Below, in pieces: positions 1 through 8,253 of a DNA stretch of 64,000 bases. A program made the translations under genes and the position numbers. The notes below the pieces were generated by a model. The model had not been told where the DNA came from. It saw nothing but the letters and a program-made list of their open reading frames with translations, and did not search any database. The DNA lies in contig NZ_VFJE01000055.1 in assembly GCF_006385255.1 (NCBI RefSeq), positions 124,001 through 188,000 on the forward strand, in the 5' to 3' direction. The DNA is from Flavobacterium microcysteis (GTDB lineage Bacteria > Bacteroidota > Bacteroidia > Flavobacteriales > Flavobacteriaceae). Every line of letters begins with the position of its first letter. The first letter of the stretch is position 1.

Positions 1-251
1 TTTATGACCTGTACTTTTTCAAGTACAGCGATTTGAAAATCAACTCCAAAAAGATTGTTATAATAACTGAAGAATTGAGTTTTGCCAGAAATACAAAAAT
101 TACAATCAGTATAGATGCTAATCCCTTTTATGAGTTTTTAGTAAACCCCGATGAAGAATTTTTAAGTCTTGTAGCTGAAGAAGCTGTCAATGTTACTTCT
201 GCTTATCTGAAAAATCTGGAAAAACAAAGCCGATATCTCACTCAGTATTAA
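1..251 (+). CDS. csgE: Curli assembly chaperone CsgE, 3' part
   Basis: Only the C-terminal part (about 83 residues) lies in the window; the frame stays open to the left edge, so the TTG at 33 is an internal Leu codon and not a start. CsgE is a periplasmic chaperone that binds curli subunits and caps the CsgG pore. The visible part has the family pattern: a YDLYFFKYSD segment, a beta strand ending in ITISID, then a conserved FxFLVNP stretch followed by a helix (EEAVNVTSAYL). Identity is supported mainly by position, 16 bp upstream of csgF and then csgG. The curli subunit genes are not in the window and would be expected upstream. Confidence 0.8.
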   Translation, partial: YDLYFFKYSDLKINSKKIVIITEELSFARNTKITISIDANPFYEFLVNPDEEFLSLVAEEAVNVTSAYLKNLEKQSRYLTQY

Positions 252-267
252 TCTTATTTCTTTAATT

Positions 268-669
268 ATGAAACCTCTAGTTACTGCAATTATCATTTTG
301 CTGGCCTATGCCGCGAATGCTCAGGATCTGGTCTACAAGCCCAGGAATCCAAATTTTGGAGGAGATACTTTTAACTATCAGTGGCTTCTAAGTTCTGCCG
401 AAGCCCAAAACAAACTAAAAGACAATACGGTCACGACCAAGACAAAAACGGAACTGGAAAGTTTTACTGAAAACCTGAATTCACAATTACTGAATTTAGT
501 TTCCAGATCCTTATTCACACAGCAATTCGGGAATAATGGAATCTCTGAAGGGAGCTATACTTTTGGCAGCTTATCTGTTGAAATTTTTCCCTCAGAAAAT
601 GGACTGACCGTTACCATTCTGGATACCAATACAGGAGAACAGACACAAGTTATCATCCCAAAATCATAA
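268..669 (+). CDS. csgF: Curli assembly component CsgF
   Basis: A 133-residue secreted protein with a signal peptide ending near AANAQ. After it comes the CsgF signature: PRNPNFGG around residues 26-33, followed by WLLSSAEAQNKLKD, matching the FRNPNFGG...LLNSAQAQN segment that plugs into the CsgG barrel in E. coli. CsgF sits at the cell surface, forms the second constriction of the CsgG channel and helps anchor the nucleator. It lies between csgE and csgG, 1 bp before the csgG start, so it is almost certainly co-transcribed and perhaps translationally coupled. The length is normal for the family. Confidence 0.92.
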   Translation: MKPLVTAIIILLAYAANAQDLVYKPRNPNFGGDTFNYQWLLSSAEAQNKLKDNTVTTKTKTELESFTENLNSQLLNLVSRSLFTQQFGNNGISEGSYTFGSLSVEIFPSENGLTVTILDTNTGEQTQVIIPKS

Positions 670-670
670 T

Positions 671-2083
671 ATGCAGATCAAAAATTACTTAGCGATAGTC
701 CTGATGCTGATGTTGTCCGGATGTGGCGCTTATTTTAATCAACCTGTTAAGATTGAAAAAGCATCCATAGGAGAAATCACGCCGGCAACAACACTTTTGA
801 GAGAATTGCCAAAACCTAAAGAACCCGTAGTGGTTGGGATTTATAAATTTAGGGACCAAACAGGACAATATAAGGCTTCAGATAACGGAAGTACATTCAG
901 TACAGCCGTGACTCAGGGAGCGACTTCTATATTAATCAAGGCATTAGAAGATTCCAAATGGTTTATCCCAATTGAGCGTGAAAACATTGGAAACCTTTTG
1001 CAAGAAAGAAACCTGATCCGGTCTACACGCCAGGAATACTCTAAAAACCCGAACTCAAACGAACAGCAGCTGACGCCTTTGTTGTATGCAGGAGTACTGC
1101 TGGAAGGTGGCATTGTTTCTTATGATACCAACATCATAACCGGCGGTTTCGGGGCACGATATTTTGGAGTAGGTGGATCCACAAAATATAGACAAGATCG
1201 CGTGACGATTTATCTCAGGATGATTTCTACAGCAAGCGGAAAAATACTAAAATCAGTTTACGTTTCTAAAACAATCTTGTCGCAGGCCATTGACCAAAGT
1301 TTTTTCAGATATGTCAAGTTCAAAAGACTGCTTGAAGTCGAAACGGGATATTCTACAAACGAACCGGTGCAGATGGCTGTAACAGAAGCTATAGAAAAAG
1401 CCGTACAAACTTTGGTGCTGGAAGGAATCAAAGATAAAATTTGGGAAGCTGATGCAGACAAAGAAGAAGTAGACTCGCTGATTTCAAAATTCGAAATGGA
1501 AAAAGAAGTTGCTGATGCTACAGGAATCTATGGAAGATACAAAACAGAAAGAAGATCAAAATTTGCAATGGAACTAGCAGGAGGTGCAACACTAATCGAT
1601 GGCGATTATGACAAATCCTTGTTTCGCCCTATGGGGCGTGGTGCCTTAAAATATTTTTTTACTCCAGGTTTTAATCTGAGTGCCTCTACAAATGTGATCA
1701 ACCTTGCTAATAAAGACCGTCTCGATGTAGGTTATCTGACTTTCGATTTGAATGCGGAGCTTATTTTATTGCCTAAGGAACAATTTAGCCCTTATGTTTT
1801 TGGAGGAGCCGGATTTGGTGCGAATCGCCTTTTTGAAAACACACATGCAAAAGTGCAATACGGTGCCGGATTGGAGTATCTCGCCTCAAAAACAATCGGG
1901 ATAAAAATTTATGCCGAACACAATCTCAATTTTAGTGACAATATTGACTACTTAAAAAGAGGCGTGCGTGATGATTATTATTTCCGGTTTGGTTTAGGAC
2001 TGACCTACTATTTCCCGAAAAAGGAACAGAAAATTTATGAAAAATACATCATTGAGGAAGCCCAAAATCCGCTGAAGCAATAA
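671..2083 (+). CDS. csgG: Curli secretion channel CsgG with C-terminal extension
   Basis: A 470-residue lipoprotein: a hydrophobic signal ending in LSGC puts the lipidated Cys at residue 18. Residues about 50-265 match CsgG (VVVGIYKFRDQTGQY, then FSTAVTQGATSILIKAL, IPIERENIGNLLQERN, and a LEGGIVSYDTN strand), the nonameric outer-membrane channel that exports curli subunits. E. coli CsgG is about 277 residues, so about 190 extra residues follow here (about 285-460). They contain alternating beta strands with aromatic ends (YVFGGAGFGAN, YYFRFGLGLTYYF) that look like a small outer-membrane barrel domain. The channel assignment is strong; the role of the extension is unknown. Confidence 0.92.
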   Translation: MQIKNYLAIVLMLMLSGCGAYFNQPVKIEKASIGEITPATTLLRELPKPKEPVVVGIYKFRDQTGQYKASDNGSTFSTAVTQGATSILIKALEDSKWFIPIERENIGNLLQERNLIRSTRQEYSKNPNSNEQQLTPLLYAGVLLEGGIVSYDTNIITGGFGARYFGVGGSTKYRQDRVTIYLRMISTASGKILKSVYVSKTILSQAIDQSFFRYVKFKRLLEVETGYSTNEPVQMAVTEAIEKAVQTLVLEGIKDKIWEADADKEEVDSLISKFEMEKEVADATGIYGRYKTERRSKFAMELAGGATLIDGDYDKSLFRPMGRGALKYFFTPGFNLSASTNVINLANKDRLDVGYLTFDLNAELILLPKEQFSPYVFGGAGFGANRLFENTHAKVQYGAGLEYLASKTIGIKIYAEHNLNFSDNIDYLKRGVRDDYYFRFGLGLTYYFPKKEQKIYEKYIIEEAQNPLKQ

Positions 2084-2101
2084 TTTTTAATCTTTAAAAT
2101 C

Positions 2102-3586
2102 ATGAAAAATAGTCTTATAAAATCAGGATTTGTTCTTTTGCTTCTGCTGCTTTCCTGCAGTGAGGAAAAAGTCGATGGAGAAGATTTCGGAACCGTTACA
2201 GGAAGAGTGGTTATTGCCAACACGTTTGAACCTTTAGCCAATGCCAAGGTTTTTTCAAACCCAACATCAAGTATTGTTTTTACGGATGAAGACGGAAGGT
2301 TTACGATTCCTAAAGTTGTCGTTGGCCAATATTCTTTTCAGGCCCAAAAAGACGGCTACCTCACAAAATTTGAAGCAGCAAATGTGATTAGCAACAGCAC
2401 AACGGAAATTGTTTTTGAACTGTCTGTATCTACCAGTGGCAATAGGCCACCCAATGCTGCAGTTTTAGCACTTCCGGCAGACAATGCAATGAACCAAAAT
2501 CGGCAGGTAGTATTGACTTGGACGGCAACAGACCCGGAACAAGATACTTTAAAGTATGAAGTGATATTGAAAAATGATGCTAATGATGAAGAGGTCAGAT
2601 ATTCAGATATTTTGACTCCAACATACACTTTGCAAAATCTGGCTTTTGGCACAAAATATTTTTGGCAGGTTTCAGTCTCTGATGGCGTAAATCCTCCTGT
2701 TTTGAGTGCGGTGCGAACATTTACAACCACCTCTTTTCCTGATACCCGTTTTCTTTTTGTCAAAAAACTCAGCGAAAATAATGTCATCTATGCTGGAGAT
2801 AATTCTGGCAACCAGATACAATTGACAAGCTCAGAAACCAATAGTTGGAGACCTAGAAAAAACAACCAATCCAATAAAATAGCTTTTATCCGTTCCAGCG
2901 GTGCGCAAAACCATATCTATACCATGAATCCGGATGGCTCGGGAGTGTTTAAAGTAACGAACACGGTTCCTGTTGCCGGATTCAATCCGGAGTTTATTAA
3001 TTTTTCATGGAATACTAGTGGAAGCCAAATCATTTATCCAAGTTTTGATAAGTTGTATCGAATAAACAGCAATGGAAGCGGCCTGACCGAGATTTTCCAT
3101 ACTCCAAACGGTAAATTTATTTCTGAATGTGATTGGAGTTATGATGGTTCAAAGATTGCGCTAAAAGTGAACGATGCTAGCGGTTATAATGCTGAAATAT
3201 ACGTGATTACTGCTGAAGGGGCCATTTCAGACCTCGTTATTTCGGGAGTGAATGGAGCTATGGGAAGCCTTAATTTTTCGATAACCGGACAAAAGCTACT
3301 TTTTACAAGGGATGTATCTGGTTTTGAAAATCCGGATTACAGACAGCTTGATACCCGAATTTTCCAACATGTTTTCAGTACTCTTACAACCTCAGAAATC
3401 AATACCGAAAAGCCGGCTGGAACAGTAGATATTGATGCCAGATATTCGCCAAATGAGGCAGAAGTAATTTTTGTAAATACATCAAATGATTTCATAAGTG
3501 CACGAAATATTCAGAAATATCTGATTGGCATAGTAGCGTCAAGAACCACACTGTTTACCAATGCTTCAATGCCAGATTGGGAGTAG
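2102..3586 (+). CDS. Lipoprotein: regulatory-like domain, FnIII-like domain, TolB-type propeller
   Basis: A 494-residue lipoprotein (LLLSC, lipid Cys at residue 19). Domains in order: a carboxypeptidase-regulatory-like beta sandwich (about 30-100; VTGRVVIA, then DEDGRFTIPKV and GQYSFQAQKDGY), a fibronectin-III-like domain (about 113-208; RPPNAAVLALPADNA, YFWQVSVSDG), and a TolB/WD40-like propeller (about 215-494) with repeats such as NHIYTMNPDGSGVFKVT, KLYRINSNGSGLTEIF and CDWSYDGSKIALK. It starts 18 bp after csgG on the same strand, which suggests a curli-linked surface or periplasmic accessory protein. No enzymatic motif is visible, and the exact role is not known to me. Confidence 0.75.
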   Translation: MKNSLIKSGFVLLLLLLSCSEEKVDGEDFGTVTGRVVIANTFEPLANAKVFSNPTSSIVFTDEDGRFTIPKVVVGQYSFQAQKDGYLTKFEAANVISNSTTEIVFELSVSTSGNRPPNAAVLALPADNAMNQNRQVVLTWTATDPEQDTLKYEVILKNDANDEEVRYSDILTPTYTLQNLAFGTKYFWQVSVSDGVNPPVLSAVRTFTTTSFPDTRFLFVKKLSENNVIYAGDNSGNQIQLTSSETNSWRPRKNNQSNKIAFIRSSGAQNHIYTMNPDGSGVFKVTNTVPVAGFNPEFINFSWNTSGSQIIYPSFDKLYRINSNGSGLTEIFHTPNGKFISECDWSYDGSKIALKVNDASGYNAEIYVITAEGAISDLVISGVNGAMGSLNFSITGQKLLFTRDVSGFENPDYRQLDTRIFQHVFSTLTTSEINTEKPAGTVDIDARYSPNEAEVIFVNTSNDFISARNIQKYLIGIVASRTTLFTNASMPDWE

Positions 3587-3735
3587 AAATAGTAGTGTAA
3601 AGTGTTTTGTCTAAGAATATTGCTTTTTATCGATTTTTGACCCAAATAAAGGAGGAATACACTGTATTTAACTTAAATTAGTGATGAAATAAAGAGTTCG
3701 ATAGAACTTTACCCCATAAGTTTTTACTTATACTT

Positions 3736-3762
3736 ATTTATTTACCCCCATCGTAAATAAAT
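3736..3762. repeat. Perfect 10-bp inverted repeat, possible operator
   Basis: ATTTATTTAC (3736-3745) pairs exactly with GTAAATAAAT (3753-3762) around a 7-base CCCCATC loop. The left arm overlaps the second of two TTTACCCC sites. There is no T-run after it, so it is not a typical terminator; it could be an operator or an RNA hairpin. Confidence 0.45.
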
Positions 3763-3862
3763 ATTTTAATTTGCTCTTAGGATTTGAGTTTTGAAATACA
3801 AGTCTGGTTTTAATCAGGCAAACCTAAATTCTAATTTTTCCCGCAAATTAATTCTAAAACTG

Positions 3863-3892
3863 GTGAGATAGCGAAAGCTATCTCACTTTTTA
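3863..3892 (+). terminator. Intrinsic terminator
   Basis: A perfect 10-bp stem (GTGAGATAGC / GCTATCTCAC) is closed by a GAAA tetraloop and followed by TTTTTAT. It is a strong rho-independent terminator on the plus strand, 54 bp before the first OmpA-like gene. Confidence 0.85.
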
Positions 3893-3945
3893 TTTGGTGT
3901 AATAAAATTCTGATTCGTCCGTTTATTATTAAAAATAGATAGACC

Positions 3946-4734
3946 GTGAAGCAAAAAATTACCACAACCTTTTTCTTGTTGTTTTCAATACTTCTTTATT
4001 CTCAGGAACAGCAATTTCAAGTATTTTTTGATTTTGATATTTCTGAAACAAATACTACTTCGACAGAGAAATTACAGCAATGGATAGAAAACAATCCAAC
4101 TGCGGTAGTAGATAAGATCTATGGTTATTGTGACTCCGTAGGTAGTGTGGAATACAATGATGTGCTTTCTTTAAAAAGGGCCAATTACGTTGTAGAAAAA
4201 CTTAAGAGCAACAATATAAATATAAATGATAAAGCAGAAGTAAAAGGTTTTGGCAAACGCTATAGCCAATCCGGTAGTGCGGCTGCTGATCGAAAAGCGG
4301 TTGTTTATTATACTATTCCACCTAAAAAAGAAGCGCCTGTTGTAGAAGAAAGTCTTACGGATCAGACTAAAAATTTAAAAACTGGAGATAAACTCACGCT
4401 GAAAAATCTTAATTTCTATGATCGTTCCGGAGTTATTGTGCCTTCATCAGAACCTATATTAAAAGAACTGCTGAGTATTATGGTTGAAAGACCTGATTTA
4501 AAAATAGAAATACAAGGGCATATCTGCTGTCAGCCGGGAACAGATTTAGAAAATATTGCCACCATTAGGGCACGGGCGATTTATAACTTTTTACTCGAAA
4601 ACGGAATCAGTAAGGATAGACTTCAATATAAAGGATTTGGAAGTTCAAGACCTATACATCCAATACCCGAAAGGAATGAAAAAGAACGCAATGAAAACAG
4701 AAGAGTAGAAATTATGGTTCTTGAAAGTAAATAG
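3946..4734 (+). CDS. Secreted protein with two OmpA-like domains (first of pair)
   Basis: 262 residues with a GTG start and a signal peptide ending near LLYSQ. The first half (about 25-125) is an OmpA-C-like fold: VFFDFDISE, then GYCDSVGSVEYNDVLSLKRA. The second half (about 150-260) repeats it: LNFYDRSG, EIQGHICC, then RARAIYNFLLENGI, YKGFGSSRP and the terminal NRRVEIMVL. OmpA domains bind the peptide stem of peptidoglycan; in the second half the usual GHTD is replaced by GHICC, so the usual binding Asp is missing there. It has no membrane barrel, so it is probably periplasmic. It is a tandem paralogue of the gene at 4813. Confidence 0.8.
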   Translation: MKQKITTTFFLLFSILLYSQEQQFQVFFDFDISETNTTSTEKLQQWIENNPTAVVDKIYGYCDSVGSVEYNDVLSLKRANYVVEKLKSNNININDKAEVKGFGKRYSQSGSAAADRKAVVYYTIPPKKEAPVVEESLTDQTKNLKTGDKLTLKNLNFYDRSGVIVPSSEPILKELLSIMVERPDLKIEIQGHICCQPGTDLENIATIRARAIYNFLLENGISKDRLQYKGFGSSRPIHPIPERNEKERNENRRVEIMVLESK

Positions 4735-4812
4735 AAACATACTGGTCGCTTGGCCCCATTTTTCTATGTAATAAATAATTTGTTACTTCGTTTTTATTTA
4801 TAAACCCAACCC

Positions 4813-5700
4813 ATGAAAAATACGGTTCTCTATATCGTTTTTTTGTTCTTTTCGTTAGTTGCCCAGGCTCAGGAAGAATTCTCGGTCTATTTTGACAGTA
4901 ATAAATATGAACTCAAAAAACAGGAAAACGAAAAACTCCAGAATTTTATTAATACCAATAAAGAGGTCAAAATTGTAGCCATTAATGGGTATACAGATGA
5001 AGACGGAACTTCGGGATTTAATGACACGCTGGCACAAAAAAGAGTCAGTTTTATCTATGAAGCAATAAAAGGAAAACTGAAAATCAGAGATGATTTCAAA
5101 ACCAGAAGCTTTGGTGAAAGGCATAAGCATTCCAAAATAAAATCTGAAAACAGAAAGGTTGTTATTTATTTCCTGCAAGCCAAAGATTTGCCACGTGAAA
5201 ATGAAATTCTTGGAATAAAAGAAGAGCCTATTGTAAAAAGGCCAAAGGAGATGCCTAAATATCCGCAAAAGATGACTATCCAGAACCCTAATGGTACTTC
5301 TTCTGAATTGGTTTTTGATGTTGCCTTTATGGAAAAGCTAACCGTTGCAAAACCTGGAGAAAAATTAAAACTGGAGAACCTCAATTTCCAGCTGAATACA
5401 TTTGCGATTACGAATGATTCAAGACCTAAAATGTATGAGCTGTTGGAAGTCATGAAAAGAAATCCGCAGATGAAAATACAAATTCAAGGACATATTTGCT
5501 GTATGCAAAGTGACAAGCAAGACCTATCAACCAAAAGAGCGAAAGCTATTGCCCGATTCTTAGAAATAAACGAAATAGATAAGGATAGGGTGACCTATAA
5601 AGGATTTGGTGTTACCGAGCCGCTTTTTGCCATTCCGGAAAAAAGTGAGGAAGAAAGAGCTGCAAACCGACGTGTTGAAATTGAAATCATAGAGAATTAG
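4813..5700 (+). CDS. Secreted protein with two OmpA-like domains (second of pair)
   Basis: 295 residues with a signal peptide ending in VAQAQ. It has the same two-domain design as its neighbour at 3946. The N-terminal copy has VYFDSNKYELK and NGYTDEDGTSGFNDTLAQKR, and keeps a GYTD motif. The C-terminal copy has LNFQLNTFAI, IQGHICC, KRAKAIARFLEINEI, YKGFGVTEPLF and ends NRRVEIEII. A longer proline- and lysine-rich linker (about 130-165) separates the copies. The shared GHICC motif and order show that a whole two-domain gene was duplicated. A periplasmic, cell-wall-associated role is likely; the specific function is unknown. Confidence 0.8.
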   Translation: MKNTVLYIVFLFFSLVAQAQEEFSVYFDSNKYELKKQENEKLQNFINTNKEVKIVAINGYTDEDGTSGFNDTLAQKRVSFIYEAIKGKLKIRDDFKTRSFGERHKHSKIKSENRKVVIYFLQAKDLPRENEILGIKEEPIVKRPKEMPKYPQKMTIQNPNGTSSELVFDVAFMEKLTVAKPGEKLKLENLNFQLNTFAITNDSRPKMYELLEVMKRNPQMKIQIQGHICCMQSDKQDLSTKRAKAIARFLEINEIDKDRVTYKGFGVTEPLFAIPEKSEEERAANRRVEIEIIEN

Positions 5701-5771
5701 TCGATGTTTTGCAAAAGCAGAAAGCCTAAAAATCTATGGCTGTCTGCCAATCGAAACTCAAAAAAACTGAT

Positions 5772-5780
5772 TATCTTTGC
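5772..5780 (+). promoter_or_regulatory. Bacteroidetes-type -7 element for purM
   Basis: TATCTTTGC matches the TAnnTTTG element read by the Bacteroidetes primary sigma factor. Transcription would start near 5784, which rules out the upstream in-frame ATG at 5736 and fixes the purM start at 5805. No clear -33 TTTG is visible. Confidence 0.6.
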
Positions 5781-5804
5781 GCCACAACAACACAACCTAT
5801 TTTT

Positions 5805-6983
5805 ATGAGTTCTGATACCAGCAAACGCTATAATTTGCGAGGAGTTTCGGCTTCAAAAGAAGACGTGCATAACGCAATCAAAAACATAGACAAAGGATTA
5901 TTTCCAAAAGCCTTCTGCAAAATTGTTCCCGATTACCTTACGAATGACGAAGAATACTGCCTCATCATGCATGCTGACGGAGCAGGAACAAAATCATCTT
6001 TGGCGTATTTGTACTGGAAAGAAACAGGCGATTTATCTGTTTGGAAAGGCATTTCACAAGATGCCCTGATTATGAATATTGACGATTTGTTGTGCGTTGG
6101 AGCAACAGACAATATATTGCTTTCTTCAACCATTGGAAGAAACAAAAACCTGATTCCGGCTGAAGTAATTTCTGCTATCATTAACGGAACAGAAGAACTC
6201 ATTGAAGAATTAAAATCCTTTGGAGTAACCATCCATTCAACAGGTGGTGAAACGGCTGATGTGGGTGATTTAGTTCGCACCATAATTGTTGATTCTACCG
6301 TAACAGCAAGAATTCGAAGAGATAAAGTAGTTGATAATGCCAATATCAGGTCTGGTGATGTAATTGTTGGTTTGGCTTCTTTTGGCCAGGCAACTTATGA
6401 GAAATCATATAACGGAGGAATGGGCAGCAACGGACTGACATCTGCACGCCATGATGTGTTCCATAACTATCTTGCTCAAAAATATCCTGAAAGTTTTGAT
6501 GCTTCCGTACCTTCTGATTTGGTGTATTCCGGTGGCGTAAAATTGACAGACGAAGTAGAAGGTTCACCAATTGATGCGGGAAAACTGGTACTTTCTCCAA
6601 CAAGAACCTATGCGCCAATTATCAAAAAAATCTTAGACAAGTATTCTCCTGAGCAAATTCACGGAATGGTGCATTGCAGTGGAGGCGCTCAAACCAAAGT
6701 GTTGCATTTTGTTGAAAATGTACATGTCATAAAAGATAACCTTTTCCCGGTGCCGCCGCTTTTCAAGCTTATTCAGGACCAATCCAAAACGGATTGGAAA
6801 GAAATGTATCAGGTATTCAATTGCGGTCACAGAATGGAAATTTATGTGCCGGAAGAATTGGCTGCCGACATCATAGCGATTTCAAAATCATTTAATGTAG
6901 AAGCACAGATTGTGGGAAGGGTAGAAGCTTCAGAAAACAAGAAGCTGACAATAAAAAGCGAATTCGGAACTTTTGAATATTAA
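5805..6983 (+). CDS. purM: Phosphoribosylformylglycinamidine cyclo-ligase (AIR synthase)
   Basis: 392 residues. PurM closes the imidazole ring of FGAM using ATP to make aminoimidazole ribotide, the fifth step of purine synthesis, in the cytoplasm. Family motifs are present: MHADGAGTKSSLAYLYW, LLCVGATDNILLSSTIGRN, IHSTGGETADVGDLVRT, SFGQATYEKSYNGGMGSNG, and MVHCSGGAQTK near the C-terminal domain. The C-terminal motif is VFNCGHRMEIYV in place of the MFNMGIGM type of the E. coli enzyme, and the protein is about 45 residues longer; I take this to be the Bacteroidetes variant. The start is the ATG at 5805, downstream of a -7 element. A shared terminator follows. Confidence 0.88.
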   Translation: MSSDTSKRYNLRGVSASKEDVHNAIKNIDKGLFPKAFCKIVPDYLTNDEEYCLIMHADGAGTKSSLAYLYWKETGDLSVWKGISQDALIMNIDDLLCVGATDNILLSSTIGRNKNLIPAEVISAIINGTEELIEELKSFGVTIHSTGGETADVGDLVRTIIVDSTVTARIRRDKVVDNANIRSGDVIVGLASFGQATYEKSYNGGMGSNGLTSARHDVFHNYLAQKYPESFDASVPSDLVYSGGVKLTDEVEGSPIDAGKLVLSPTRTYAPIIKKILDKYSPEQIHGMVHCSGGAQTKVLHFVENVHVIKDNLFPVPPLFKLIQDQSKTDWKEMYQVFNCGHRMEIYVPEELAADIIAISKSFNVEAQIVGRVEASENKKLTIKSEFGTFEY

Positions 6984-7000
6984 TCAAAAGCCTTAAAAAT

Positions 7001-7030
7001 AAAAAACTCCCGCAATTGCGGGAGTTTTTT
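7001..7030. terminator. Bidirectional terminator between purM and a GNAT gene
   Basis: A perfect palindrome: AAAAAACTCCCGCAA (7001-7015) pairs with TTGCGGGAGTTTTTT (7016-7030). A-runs and T-runs on both sides let it end purM on the plus strand and the acetyltransferase gene on the minus strand. Confidence 0.9.
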
Positions 7031-7031
7031 A

Positions 7032-7877
7032 TTACTTCAATTTCAATTCCATTTCATGCTGGACTATATATTTTTCGAATCCTAAAGAAGCCAAGAATGA
7101 GGCTGTTTCTTTAGAATTGCCATCTATATTGATTAATGACATTTCATTGCCAAAAGTTGAGGCAATATAATTGAAAAGTTGCTTTCCAAGTCCTCTTCTT
7201 CTACATTCTTTTTTAATGGCAAACTGCTGTACTCTTTTAGAGAGAGGATTAAAGATCAAATACCCAAGTAATTGTTCCTTGTCAAAAATCCCAACAGCAT
7301 GTGTGGTTTCTTTTAAATTTTCAATGGCCGTGATAGAATTTTGCCAGGAAGGTTCCCAATCCCAAAATAGTTTTATGCGTTGCCAATCAAACGATTGTAG
7401 CTCTTTGATTTCATAGGTTTTGTCATAATTCTCTATCTGGATAGACCCTTTATAACAGTCAAAATTCCGAACAGTTTTAAAACCTATTTTCTCATAGGTT
7501 TTTAATGCAGGAACATTTTCTGCCAGTACTTCAAGCTTAATACTGTCTGTGTTTTCAGCTTTCAAAAGCGGAAGAATATGATTATAAAGTTTGGCAGTGA
7601 GTCCGTGGCCTCTTTTTTTAGGGATGATTCCAGTTCCAGCATTATAAGCAAATGATTGTCCATTGATTGTATCATAACCATGAAGTATAAAACCGATTAG
7701 TTTGCCAGCTTCAAAAGCCCCGACAGACAATCCAAGGCGCACGCTATCGTTAATGATTTTTGCTTTTAATAGCGGTAATGTCAGGTAAAAGGGAACGCTG
7801 TAATCTGAAAAGGAACTGTTGAAAACCTCCAAGATGTCTTCTGTACTGCTTTTTTCAAGCGTTTGAAATTGGATCAT
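7032..7877 (-). CDS. GNAT acetyltransferase with two GNAT domains
   Basis: 281 residues, about twice the size of a single GNAT domain. The N-terminal copy (about 1-150) has GTGIIPKKRGHGLTAKLYN, an acetyl-CoA-binding R/GxxGxG-like loop, followed by VLAENVPALKTYEKIGF. The C-terminal copy (about 155-281) has CRRRGLGKQLFNY and ends with ETASFLASLGFEKY. Such proteins transfer an acetyl group to an amine; the substrate cannot be read from sequence. It is the last gene of a minus-strand run with the DUF1801 gene (4 bp away), which it may share a transcript with. Confidence 0.8.
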   Translation of the reverse strand: MIQFQTLEKSSTEDILEVFNSSFSDYSVPFYLTLPLLKAKIINDSVRLGLSVGAFEAGKLIGFILHGYDTINGQSFAYNAGTGIIPKKRGHGLTAKLYNHILPLLKAENTDSIKLEVLAENVPALKTYEKIGFKTVRNFDCYKGSIQIENYDKTYEIKELQSFDWQRIKLFWDWEPSWQNSITAIENLKETTHAVGIFDKEQLLGYLIFNPLSKRVQQFAIKKECRRRGLGKQLFNYIASTFGNEMSLINIDGNSKETASFLASLGFEKYIVQHEMELKLK

Positions 7878-7881
7878 TATG

Positions 7882-8241
7882 TTATTTCTTTTTTTCGGAA
7901 TTCTGCTTTATTCTAAATGCAGTAATCCTTGCAATCAAATCAAATGGTATGGGTTGGTCTAAAGGAAACTGGACAGAGCCTTTTCCTTTTTTATAAACAG
8001 CAAGTTCTTTGTCGAATTCTTCCATACCTTCTGGTGCAGGATAGAAACCGATATGATTTTTGAAAGCAGCAAAATGCACGAGATTTCCATGAAATACAAA
8101 AGTAGGAATAGCATATTTAATAGCTTCTGTTGCTTCCGGAGCAGCTTTTTTTATTGTTGTACGAACTTCTTCCAGTATCTTTTGTACTTCATAAGGGAAA
8201 GTTGCAATATACGCATCAATATTGTCTGGTTTCGCCGTCAT
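7882..8241 (-). CDS. DUF1801-family protein (YdhG-like fold)
   Basis: 119 residues when started at the ATG at 8241; a TTG codon 12 bp earlier is possible, but a GGGAG sequence sits 5 bases before the ATG, one of the few Shine-Dalgarno-like sites here. The protein shows the DUF1801/YdhG pattern: IDAYIATFPYEVQKILEEVR, APEATEAIKYAIPTFVFHGNLVHFAAFKNHIGFYP in pieces, and a C-terminal KGSVQFPLDQPIPFDLI. Some relatives have been proposed as iron chaperones because of a frataxin-like fold, but that is not established here. It lies between a metal-binding-domain gene and a GNAT gene. Confidence 0.75.
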   Translation of the reverse strand: MTAKPDNIDAYIATFPYEVQKILEEVRTTIKKAAPEATEAIKYAIPTFVFHGNLVHFAAFKNHIGFYPAPEGMEEFDKELAVYKKGKGSVQFPLDQPIPFDLIARITAFRIKQNSEKKK

Positions 8242-8253
8242 AGTAACTCCCAA

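Larger units (their letters stand above)
3587..3945 (+). other. Intergenic region after the curli cluster
   Basis: This 359-bp gap has no credible ORF. It holds two copies of TTTACCCC (3708-3715 and 3741-3748, 33 bp apart), a perfect 10-bp inverted repeat (3736-3762) and an intrinsic terminator (3863-3892). The terminator lies about 280 bp beyond the last curli-cluster stop codon, so it may end a long 3' UTR or a separate small transcript starting near 3780. Confidence 0.6.

Noticed and set aside
5736..5804. In-frame ATG extension of purM
   Set aside because: The added residues are not conserved and the region holds the -7 promoter element, so the transcript starts after it.
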